A stretch of 21,766 nucleotides of DNA from an uncultured Ignavibacteria bacterium. GTDB lineage: Bacteria; Bacteroidota; Ignavibacteria; Tepidaquicellales; Tepidaquicellaceae. This document shows positions 6,147-13,576 of this stretch, in pieces. Position numbers and translations under genes: made by a program. The notes below the pieces were generated by a model. That model made no database searches. It was given only the letters and a program-made list of their open reading frames with translations, and was not told where the DNA came from. The DNA lies in contig CALEVL010000130.1 of NCBI GenBank assembly GCA_937924675.1, positions 1 to 21,766 on the forward strand, given 5' to 3'. Position 1 is the stretch's first letter; the number at the start of each line of letters is the position of its first letter.

Positions 6147-9026
6147 TTGAATATCAGTTTCAATACACATTCCTCCGAAGGAAACTCTTTCGGTAAATTT
6201 CCATATAAATACAAAAGGCACACTGCCAATCTGTTAACGCTGTTGGTTATTCTCTTGTTGACAAGTGATGTCCATTCTCAGGCAGGAACTTATTATAACT
6301 CTGTTTCAACTTCTTCTCCGACATTTGTGAATGACCTAAAGGGCAGGATAAGATCGCCGTACAACAGAATCTCATACGATGACTATGACGAGACAATGAT
6401 TGCGAACTTTGCTTCTTTCAATAACGGGAATGGAACACGTTCCGTTTTTTGTGTCTATTCAGGTTACGATCATGTTTATACAGGAACATTTTCATGGGGT
6501 ACGATGAGCCGCGAGCATACATGGCCTCACAGCTGGATGCCCACTTATCCTTCAACTCAGAACGATCAGTATTCAGATCAGAACATGCTCTTTCCTACTC
6601 ATCAGAACAATGCGAACGGAAGAAGAAGCAATCATCCACTCGGAATTGTAGTTAATATCACATATCAATTTCTTGACGGTAAGCTAGGTACTGATTCAGC
6701 AGGAGATATTGTGTACGAACCAATGGACGGTTTCAAGGGAGATGTTGCACGCGCATTGCTTTATGCTTGTATCAGGTATGATGATGTATCCGGAAATTCC
6801 TGGTCATTCAACTGGCTCAACAATACAAAGTTACCTTCATTAAGTGAAGGTCCACAGAATCTGAATCTTCTCCTGCAGTGGCATAAAAATGATCCGCCTG
6901 ACAGATGGGAAATTGAAAGAAATGATTATGTGCAGTCAATCCAGTTGAACAGAAACCCTTTTGCAGACAGGCCTGAATATACTTCTTATATTGATTTCAA
7001 CAATGTGATAAAGATCAATCCTACTTATGCGGTTGAACCCGGCAATTATGTAACTTCGCTTACATCATCGGCTTCTTCCGGAATGATAACTCTGAACTGG
7101 AACGATGCAACAGGCGGTCAATTGCCTGCAGGATATTATATAGTAGGATATGATGCAGATGATTACATTGTGCCGATTGACGGCTCTGTTTATAATACCG
7201 ACACATTGCTCGGAGACGGGAAAGCATCGGTATATGTTCCATATTCATCTCCAAACAGTCTAACACTGAGTGGTCTTCAAAATAATACAAGGTACTATTT
7301 CACAGTCTATTCATATAACGGTACCGGCAATCAGATCAATTACAAGATCGATGGTACAGTGCCTCAGACAAATGTGCTTGTCAATCCATCTCTTGCTGCT
7401 GAGCCGACAAACCATGCGACAGCATTCACTGTTTCGAATGTAAGTTCTTCAACATTGCAGGTGAGTTGGAATGATGCCTTGCCGGGGTCTCAGCCGCCGA
7501 CAGGATATTTGCTTTCAGCAAACAATACTAACAGTTTTTCACTTCCTTCAGACGGTACAACATATCCGGATGATCCGGTACTTACTGACGGTTATGCATT
7601 TGTTAATCTTACCTATAACGGAGCGAATACATATACATTCACCGGATTGCTTTCCGGAACAAATTATTACTTCCGTCTTCATTCATACAACGGAACCGGA
7701 ACGCAGATTAACTACAAGACTGACGGCACTATCCCGCAGACAAACGGGAGCACTTCGGCAACACAAACTGCCAATGTTACTGTTCTTAAAGATAACTTCG
7801 GCAGAAGCAATAATAACAATCTAGGCAGCACAATGCTTGCCGGCAATATATTCTGGCAGGAGACTGAAACAGTAAGTCCTGGTTCAATATCTTTGAGTAA
7901 TTCCCGAATGAAGCTGGCAAGTACAACAGCCGGCAGAGACTTTGCATTTGTTAATCTCTCACAACTTGGCGGATACGTAACGCAATATTCTTCTGCAGAT
8001 ACAACTCTTATTTGGGCCTTCAACATGCGGCAGACAAGGGCTGATCCTTCCGGGCAGGACAATAATAATTACGGCATAGCTTACATTCTCGGCAAATCAA
8101 CATCTGACCTGGCAACGGGAAATGGTTATGCTGTGCTTCTTGGACAAAGCGGCAGCGGAGATGCAATCAGACTTGCAAGATTTACCGGAGGTGTTATAGG
8201 AAATGTAAGATTTACAAACATCATTTCAGCCGGAGACTATGCAAACCAATTCTTAAGCATAAGAGTAACATATCAGCCGGGTACCAATACCTGGTCATTA
8301 TATGCTGACAGTAATTCCGTAACATTTCCGCAGTCTGACCCGAGGAACACTGCAATGCAGATAGGAAGCGCAGTTGACAATTCATTTACAAACGAGCAGC
8401 TGCCGTATTCCGGAGCCTTATGGAATCATGTTACCGGTGCAAATGATTCGGCGGTATTTGATGATATATACATAACAGATCTTTCATTAAGATTGAACAA
8501 CTCTGTCATACCGGAAGGACTCCTTAACATAAATTCCGGAACATTGAACATGTCTGACACAGTAAGGATATATCTAAGGAATCCAACTTCTCCATATCAG
8601 ATAATTGACTCTGCTAAGTCTAAAATTGATTCTGTCGGCTTTACCGGATTCTTTGAATTTTCCCATACTCAAAGCGGACAATATTTCATCTCGGTGGTTC
8701 ACAGGAACAGTATTGAAACCTGGAGCAAGCTTCCGGTAACATTTTCGCACGGATTACCTGCTTCATATGATTTCACATCTGCCCGTAGTAGTGCATATGG
8801 CAATAACCTGGTATTGAAGAACGGAAAGTATTGCATTTACACCGGTGATGTGAATCAGGACGGAACAGTTGATGCATTCGACTTAAGCGTTATCGATAAT
8901 GAAGCATTCACATTCCAATCAGGATATATACAGACCGACCTGAACGGAGACGGATTTGCAGACGCATCTGATGCGTCACTGGGAGACAACAACGCATTCA
9001 ATTTTGTATCAAGGGTTACGCCCTGA
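6147..9026 (+). CDS. Secreted endonuclease I (EndA/NucM family) with Fn3 repeats, LamG-like domain and dockerin-like tail
   Basis: A 959-residue exported nuclease. The start is TTG at 6147, the only usual start codon available, since an in-frame TAA lies at 6141; it gives an unusually long N-region before the hydrophobic core at about 28-40. The endonuclease I domain spans about 47-285: REHTWPHSW with His124, DQNMLFPTHQNN, GRRSNHPLG, and IQLNRNPFADRPE. This family cuts DNA non-specifically outside the cell using a metal. Two Fn3-like repeats follow (about 295-413 and 416-535), each ending in SYNGTG-QINYK. A concanavalin/LamG-like region covers about 545-778 (IWAFNMRQTR, NNNYGIAYIL). The shared tail occupies 780-959, with HRNSIETWS and loops D901-D912 and D931-D942, both well formed. 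It lacks a T9SS tail. Likely roles are extracellular DNA degradation or nutrient recovery (inferred). Confidence 0.9.
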   Translation: MNISFNTHSSEGNSFGKFPYKYKRHTANLLTLLVILLLTSDVHSQAGTYYNSVSTSSPTFVNDLKGRIRSPYNRISYDDYDETMIANFASFNNGNGTRSVFCVYSGYDHVYTGTFSWGTMSREHTWPHSWMPTYPSTQNDQYSDQNMLFPTHQNNANGRRSNHPLGIVVNITYQFLDGKLGTDSAGDIVYEPMDGFKGDVARALLYACIRYDDVSGNSWSFNWLNNTKLPSLSEGPQNLNLLLQWHKNDPPDRWEIERNDYVQSIQLNRNPFADRPEYTSYIDFNNVIKINPTYAVEPGNYVTSLTSSASSGMITLNWNDATGGQLPAGYYIVGYDADDYIVPIDGSVYNTDTLLGDGKASVYVPYSSPNSLTLSGLQNNTRYYFTVYSYNGTGNQINYKIDGTVPQTNVLVNPSLAAEPTNHATAFTVSNVSSSTLQVSWNDALPGSQPPTGYLLSANNTNSFSLPSDGTTYPDDPVLTDGYAFVNLTYNGANTYTFTGLLSGTNYYFRLHSYNGTGTQINYKTDGTIPQTNGSTSATQTANVTVLKDNFGRSNNNNLGSTMLAGNIFWQETETVSPGSISLSNSRMKLASTTAGRDFAFVNLSQLGGYVTQYSSADTTLIWAFNMRQTRADPSGQDNNNYGIAYILGKSTSDLATGNGYAVLLGQSGSGDAIRLARFTGGVIGNVRFTNIISAGDYANQFLSIRVTYQPGTNTWSLYADSNSVTFPQSDPRNTAMQIGSAVDNSFTNEQLPYSGALWNHVTGANDSAVFDDIYITDLSLRLNNSVIPEGLLNINSGTLNMSDTVRIYLRNPTSPYQIIDSAKSKIDSVGFTGFFEFSHTQSGQYFISVVHRNSIETWSKLPVTFSHGLPASYDFTSARSSAYGNNLVLKNGKYCIYTGDVNQDGTVDAFDLSVIDNEAFTFQSGYIQTDLNGDGFADASDASLGDNNAFNFVSRVTP

Positions 9027-9044
9027 ACAAACTTCCCCAAAGAG

Positions 9045-9058
9045 CCGGCCTTGGCCGG
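9045..9058 (+). other. GC-rich hairpin between endonuclease and dehydrogenase genes
   Basis: CCGGC (9045-9049) and GCCGG (9054-9058) form a short stem, extendable by one pair over a tight loop, 18 bases after the endonuclease stop. No T tract follows, so it is not a convincing terminator, and the next gene at 9109 could be co-transcribed. Confidence 0.4.
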
Positions 9059-9108
9059 AAGCATACACGCAATACTCTTTATTAAAGGAAATTTATTAAT
9101 CAAAACTT

Positions 9109-10815
9109 ATGAGTATGAAAACTCTTGCAATCTGCACAGCCATGTTATTTGCAATACTGACATCATCATATGATGCCTCAGCGCAATACAAAATGAGAGT
9201 GGCATTTCCAAGCCTTGCAACATTCAACAATCCCATTGAAATGACAAATGCAGCTGACGGTACAAACAGACTCTTTGTTGCTCAACAGAGAGGACTGATT
9301 TATGTATTCCAGAATTCACCGACAGTCAGTTCCAGAAAGACATTTATGGACATGACCGGCATTGTTTCTGCAACCGGAAGTGAAACAGGACTTCTTGGGA
9401 TTGCATTTCATCCGGATTATGAAAACAACAGATATTTTTATCTGAGTTACACATTTGATTCATCCGGACTCCGGTCGAGAGTTACCAGATTTGAGGCAAG
9501 CAGTTCAAATCCTGATACAGCTCTAAGGAGTACACAGAAAATACTGCTGACATTGGCACAGCCTTATTCCAATCACAACGGCGGTAAGATCGCATTCGGT
9601 CCCGACGGTTATCTGTACATATCTTACGGAGACGGCGGCAGTGGAGGAGATCCACTTAACAATGGACAGTCCAGAACAACGCTTCTTGGCAAGATACTCA
9701 GGATAGACGTTAACTCTTCTGACCCCGGACTCAGCTATTCAATTCCACCAACAAACCCATATTATCAGAATACAGACGGTTTCAGAGAAGAGATCTATGC
9801 ATATGGTGTGAGGAATATTTGGAAGTTCAATTTTGATTACACAACGGGAAAACTATGGGCAGGCGATGTAGGCCAGAACGCCTGGGAAGAAATAGACATT
9901 ATAGAGAGAGGAAAGAACTACGGCTGGAACAAGATGGAAGGATTCTATTGCTACAGTACCTGTGACACTACCGGAAAAGGATTTGTCAGACCGATATACA
10001 ATTATTCACATTCGGTCGGATATTCAATAACCGGTGGATATGTCTACAGAGGTGCATTGCTTCCGGGACTCTACGGCAAATATCTGTATGCTGATTATGG
10101 ATTTGGTACACTATGGTCCTTGGATTATGATGGTATCAATCCTCCAACCAACACTACTCTGCAGGATACAAGCTGGGCTATTTCATCATTTGGTGAAGAT
10201 GAGAATAAAGAAGTTTACATCTTAAGATATTCGAGCACAGGTGCAATCTATAAGATCGTGAATACATCAGCCATTACACTTGATCTTAAGGCTGCCATAG
10301 AAGGATTTTATAACGAAGGTACAGGAAAGCTTTCATTGAAAGACACAGTGAAAGTATATTTACATCAGGCAACTTCACCGGCGCAGATAGTTGATTCGGC
10401 GACTACTATAATTGATTCAACAACTCTTAAAGGGTATTGCTTCTTCAACAATGCTCCTACAGGATTGTACTATATCAGAGTAACACACAGAAACGGGCTT
10501 GATACATGGAGCAAGTCAGGCGGAGAATCTCTTACAAGAGGTGCTGTTTCTATGTATGACTTTACAACGGCTGCATCTCAGGCATACGGAAACAACCTTC
10601 TGCTGAAGGGTTCGAGGTATTGCATATACAGCGGAGATGTTAACAGTGATGCAACTATTGATGCTTCAGACAATAGTCAGATAGACAATGACGTTAGTGC
10701 TTTTGTAACAGGGTTCATTGTGACTGATCTGAATGCCGACGATATTGTTGACGGTTCGGATCTGTTGATTGCGGACAATAATGCTTCAAACTATGTGTCT
10801 GTAGTTGCTCCCTAA
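9109..10815 (+). CDS. Secreted PQQ-type glucose/sorbosone dehydrogenase-like beta-propeller with dockerin-like tail
   Basis: A 568-residue exported protein. Residues 1-26 are a signal peptide ending ASAQ; ATG at 9115 (MKT) is an equally good start. Residues 28-385 match the glucose/sorbosone dehydrogenase (GSDH) six-bladed propeller: GLLGIAFHPDY, SNHNGGKIAFGPDG with His156 where the family's general base lies, YISYGDGGSGGDP, LLGKILRIDV, YGVRNIWKF and AGDVGQNAWEEID. Known members oxidise aldose sugars with bound PQQ at the cell exterior; some relatives have no proven activity, so substrate and cofactor are inferred. Residues 390-568 are the shared tail: IEGFYN, HRNGLDTWS, QAYGNN, YSGD, loops D510-D521 (DVNSDATIDASD) and D540-D551 (Gly replaced by Ala or Asp). 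It has no T9SS tail. It is 82 bases from the endonuclease gene and may share its transcript. Confidence 0.9.
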   Translation: MSMKTLAICTAMLFAILTSSYDASAQYKMRVAFPSLATFNNPIEMTNAADGTNRLFVAQQRGLIYVFQNSPTVSSRKTFMDMTGIVSATGSETGLLGIAFHPDYENNRYFYLSYTFDSSGLRSRVTRFEASSSNPDTALRSTQKILLTLAQPYSNHNGGKIAFGPDGYLYISYGDGGSGGDPLNNGQSRTTLLGKILRIDVNSSDPGLSYSIPPTNPYYQNTDGFREEIYAYGVRNIWKFNFDYTTGKLWAGDVGQNAWEEIDIIERGKNYGWNKMEGFYCYSTCDTTGKGFVRPIYNYSHSVGYSITGGYVYRGALLPGLYGKYLYADYGFGTLWSLDYDGINPPTNTTLQDTSWAISSFGEDENKEVYILRYSSTGAIYKIVNTSAITLDLKAAIEGFYNEGTGKLSLKDTVKVYLHQATSPAQIVDSATTIIDSTTLKGYCFFNNAPTGLYYIRVTHRNGLDTWSKSGGESLTRGAVSMYDFTTAASQAYGNNLLLKGSRYCIYSGDVNSDATIDASDNSQIDNDVSAFVTGFIVTDLNADDIVDGSDLLIADNNASNYVSVVAP

Positions 10816-10831
10816 AAGTGCTTTAAATATG

Positions 10832-10870
10832 GATACAGAAAAATAATCCTAAACAAAAAATTTCTGTATC
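10832..10870 (+). other. Inverted repeat in the leader of the T9SS cargo gene
   Basis: GATACAGAAA (10832-10841) and TTTCTGTATC (10861-10870) are perfect 10-bp arms around a 19-base A-rich spacer, starting 17 bases after the dehydrogenase stop. It could be a weak terminator or a regulator site; no T run follows, so neither reading is secure. Confidence 0.45.
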
Positions 10871-10939
10871 ATTGATTTTGAGAAAAAGCTATATTGCAAC
10901 AAACATAAAACCACAAATTAAAAAGTAACCCAAATTAAA

Positions 10940-11863
10940 ATGAAACTTTACAAGTCTTTAATCGTGGCTTTAATTGTCTTCGGCGCTTTTGTTAATGCTG
11001 CCCAAGCAGGTGATTCAGTTCACGTCAAGCCAACTTACACATTAAAAGTCACAGGTCAGGCACTTCCTACTCCTTCAGAATTTCGATTTGAAGTTAGGAT
11101 CAAACATACAAATCCTGATTCAACAGTTTTCTTGTATGCCGGAGCCCAGTACTTCTTCGACTTTAACAATACAATCGCAAACGGCGGAACTTTAAGCTAC
11201 GGTTATGTTAGCGGTGTAGGTGATTCATCCGATCTTCCGGTTAATTTCAGGCCAAGAAATCCACAGATCTTTGATAATGGTAACGGAACATCACAGTTAA
11301 GACTTGCTGTTAATACATTCCCTGGTCCGGGTAACGGATATCTTATTCCTCCATCCGCAACAAATGGAATTAAAATCTGCAGAATGAAACTTTCAACAAC
11401 CGCATCCAGTTTCAGCGGCGGTCCTATTGGACTTGTGTGGAGAGATTCTCTTCCAAATCCATTCACGAAAGTGTTTGCTTACACAGGTGTTAACAATCTT
11501 GTAAACACAGAAATCACCAACAGAGCATGGCATTCAATCGATCCGTTCGTTGGTATTAATAATCCGAATGCAACAACGGTTGAGATTCCTAAAGAATTTG
11601 CACTTGCACAGAACTTTCCGAATCCATTCAATCCTTCAACAAAGATCCAGTTTGCAATTCCGGTAGAAGGCAAGGTTTCGTTAAAGGTCTTCGATCTCAC
11701 GGGCCGTGAAATAGCTAATCTGGTCAACGAAGTTAAAGCTCCGGGAAACTATGAAGCAATATTCAACGGTGCAAATGTAGCCAGTGGAGTTTATTTCTAC
11801 AGGATCAACGTCAGCGGTGACAAGAAATATGAATCTGTGAAGAGAATGGTTTTGATAAAGTAA
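10940..11863 (+). CDS. Secreted beta-rich protein with T9SS type A sorting tail; possible cohesin-like N-terminal domain
   Basis: A 307-residue exported protein. Residues 1-23 are a signal peptide (ending AAQAG). Residues about 30-185 form one beta-rich domain: FRFEVRIKHTN, AGAQYFFDFN, SQLRLAVNT and IKICRMKLSTT. The alternation, with a central YFFDFN strand, a glycine-rich turn and a late LRLA/KICRMKL pair, recalls the jelly-roll of cohesin-type domains, but this is a judgement by eye. Residues 220-307 are a clear type A T9SS sorting domain (ALAQNFPNPFNPSTKIQF, LTGREIANLV, SGVYFYRI, KRMVLIK). The protein should therefore reach the surface by the type IX system. It directly follows four genes with dockerin-like tails, which makes a scaffold or receptor role worth testing. 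No Shine-Dalgarno is evident. A strong terminator follows. Confidence 0.85.
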   Translation: MKLYKSLIVALIVFGAFVNAAQAGDSVHVKPTYTLKVTGQALPTPSEFRFEVRIKHTNPDSTVFLYAGAQYFFDFNNTIANGGTLSYGYVSGVGDSSDLPVNFRPRNPQIFDNGNGTSQLRLAVNTFPGPGNGYLIPPSATNGIKICRMKLSTTASSFSGGPIGLVWRDSLPNPFTKVFAYTGVNNLVNTEITNRAWHSIDPFVGINNPNATTVEIPKEFALAQNFPNPFNPSTKIQFAIPVEGKVSLKVFDLTGREIANLVNEVKAPGNYEAIFNGANVASGVYFYRINVSGDKKYESVKRMVLIK

Positions 11864-11882
11864 CAATCTGATATTAAATGCG

Positions 11883-11918
11883 AAAAGGCTGTCCGCCGAA
11901 AAGTGGACAGCCTTTTTT
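11883..11918 (+). terminator. Intrinsic terminator between convergent genes
   Basis: A perfect 12-bp stem (AAAAGGCTGTCC at 11883-11894 with GGACAGCCTTTT at 11905-11916) and a run of six T (11913-11918). It lies 20 bases after the T9SS gene and 21 bases past the minus-strand stop at 11939, with A/T runs on both sides, so it may serve both directions. Confidence 0.92.
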
Positions 11919-11938
11919 CGTTTAACTACGGAAGCTTA

Positions 11939-12766
11939 TCAGTTATTAAAGACGTTTCTGAAACTGTTCATTACTATTCCTGCAGCGACCGCAACATTAA
12001 GAGATTCACATTGCGAATATCCTTTAAGCCGGAAGCGTTTGTAGCTTGGATTGTTAAGGATCTCTCTGCTTATTCCCCGGGACTCATTTCCAAAAACAAT
12101 CACATACTTGTTTGATTTTTCGGAAAGCTCTTTGAACGTATCAGGAGAGAATTCGATATTCGTTTCAAGATCAAAGAGTAAAATGGTGTAGCCGGCTTCA
12201 TTATACTTCTTGAGTTCAGAGATTAGTTCAATACCCTCTCTCGCAAGGACGTGAAACAGGGAACCCTGAGTGGATCGGATTACCTTTGGGTTATACAATT
12301 CCACTGAGCCCTCTCCAAGAATGATATCTTCAATTCCAAACCAATGACAAGCCCTGATCAATGCTCCGGCATTACCGGGATCATTTATTCCGTCCAGAAC
12401 AACTATCGCTTTTGGAACTTCCGGATCCACTCCGGAAAAGTGCGCCTCGTGATGAATCAGTTGTTCATCCGGAACGTTTACAACAGCTATTATTCCTTGC
12501 GGGGAGACAGCATCTGCGAGTTTGGAAAAAGCAGATGAACCGAGCTTCTGAATCTCTGCCTTTGGAGCAGCGATCTGAATACGGTCAAGCATGTGATCAT
12601 CGGTAAACTCGTCCCGCATAATAATAGTCTGAATATATTTCCGGTAAACAGGCGACTTCAGGCATTCTTCAAGAATGTTTACGCCTTCAATAAGAAATTT
12701 CGCTTCTGATTCGCGATATTTCTTCAGCTTCAGTTTTTCCAGGTATTTAATTCCGGTCTTAGGCAC
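11939..12766 (-). CDS. SpoU/TrmH-family RNA 2'-O-ribose methyltransferase
   Basis: A 275-residue cytoplasmic enzyme of the SPOUT superfamily. Such enzymes transfer methyl from S-adenosylmethionine to a ribose 2'-OH in rRNA or tRNA; the exact nucleotide cannot be read from sequence. An N-terminal substrate-binding region (about 5-105, with KFLIEGVNILEE) precedes the knotted catalytic domain. All three motifs are present: DGINDPGNAGALIR at 125-138 with Asn132 and Arg138, FGNESRGIS at 225-233, and ESLNVAVAAGI at 254-264. Length is typical of RlmB/TsnR-like members. The start is a GTG directly after the queD-like stop codon, with an AAGGAG ribosome site inside the end of that upstream gene, so the two are translationally linked. 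A gene symbol such as rlmB is not justified. Confidence 0.92.
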   Translation of the reverse strand: MPKTGIKYLEKLKLKKYRESEAKFLIEGVNILEECLKSPVYRKYIQTIIMRDEFTDDHMLDRIQIAAPKAEIQKLGSSAFSKLADAVSPQGIIAVVNVPDEQLIHHEAHFSGVDPEVPKAIVVLDGINDPGNAGALIRACHWFGIEDIILGEGSVELYNPKVIRSTQGSLFHVLAREGIELISELKKYNEAGYTILLFDLETNIEFSPDTFKELSEKSNKYVIVFGNESRGISREILNNPSYKRFRLKGYSQCESLNVAVAAGIVMNSFRNVFNN

Positions 12767-13171
12767 TTATTCTCCTTTATATTCTACAAAATTCTTTTCA
12801 GTTTCGAAAAGCTTAATTGAAAAAAGTCTCGCATTTGGCAGGTTGATTTCCTTTTCGAGGATCTTCCAGAAAACCATTGCCATGTTTTCGGTTGTTGGAA
12901 TTATGTTCTTGAACATTTGAAGATCATTTAGAAAACTGTGATCAACGAATCTTAAGATAGATTCATTTAACAACGACTTGAGTTCTTTCAAGTCCATCAC
13001 ATATCCGCTCTTCGGATCAGGTTCTCCGGCCAGAGTGACTTCCATATAATAATTATGTCCATGAAAACTGTTACACTTGCCGAAGATCATCCGGTTTTCA
13101 TCTGCGGATAGTTCCGGATTGTTCAATGTGTGTGACGATGAAAAATGCTTGCGTCTTGTTATATATATCAT
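12767..13171 (-). CDS. queD: 6-carboxytetrahydropterin synthase (QueD / PTPS family)
   Basis: A 134-residue cytoplasmic enzyme. QueD converts dihydroneopterin triphosphate to 6-carboxy-tetrahydropterin, an early step towards queuosine in tRNA. Zinc ligands are His14 (FSSSH), His37 and His39 (FHGHN). The catalytic Cys33 sits in CNSFHGH, the C-x3-HGH spacing that marks the QueD branch rather than the tetrahydrobiopterin-type enzyme (C-x5-HGH). Asp77-His78 in VDHSFLND complete the catalytic set, and PTTEN and Glu123 in ETEKN fit pterin binding. Length is normal. It starts at ATG 13171 and is followed without any gap by the methyltransferase gene, an RNA-modification pair. No other queuosine genes are in the window, so the pathway assignment rests on the motif. 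Confidence 0.88.
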   Translation of the reverse strand: MIYITRRKHFSSSHTLNNPELSADENRMIFGKCNSFHGHNYYMEVTLAGEPDPKSGYVMDLKELKSLLNESILRFVDHSFLNDLQMFKNIIPTTENMAMVFWKILEKEINLPNARLFSIKLFETEKNFVEYKGE

Positions 13172-13576
13172 CAGTTAGTTTTTCTGTTAATAAGATATAT
13201 TTAACTAATGATTTTTTAAATGAAGAATCTTTTCCTATTTTTTAACGGATTTCTTTAGTATAGGATAGATTGATTACGCTTTGACCGGCCAATATTCACA
13301 TTTGTTAGAGAAGGGTTTCTCTGAAAGGTGACTTGCATTTTAAATACGTTCACCAAATTGTCCTTAAGAAGTGATTCATATTCTCAATTTTATACTAAGC
13401 AGACTGAAACCTTTTGAAGCACGAACATGTCAAATCTGTAAGACAGTTGTCGGATGATGCAGCAGATTTTAAAAATTACATTGTGCAACTATGATGACAG
13501 GTTCAGTTTGAATGGATTAGGCTTTTGGTGTGTTACTTCACTTTGAAACTTATTATTTTAAAACTCGTTAATTTAC
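13172..13576. other. Divergent intergenic region between queD and the efflux operon
   Basis: These 405 bases separate two divergent units and must hold both promoters. They are AT-rich with scattered T runs. I see no gene, terminator, tRNA or obvious operator, and no pair of -35/-10 boxes I would defend. A weak imperfect inverted repeat (ATCAGTTAGTT near 13170, AACTAATGAT near 13205) lies just upstream of queD. Confidence 0.4.

Noticed and set aside
7712..8062. 116-residue minus-strand open frame inside the endonuclease gene, with an overlapping plus-strand frame at 7471-7824
   Set aside because: Both lie wholly within a well-supported gene in another frame, have no ribosome site, signal peptide or recognisable motif.
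1117..10815. A cellulosome for plant-polymer breakdown
   Set aside because: The tails look dockerin-like, but no glycoside hydrolase, carbohydrate-binding module or multi-cohesin scaffoldin is present in the window.
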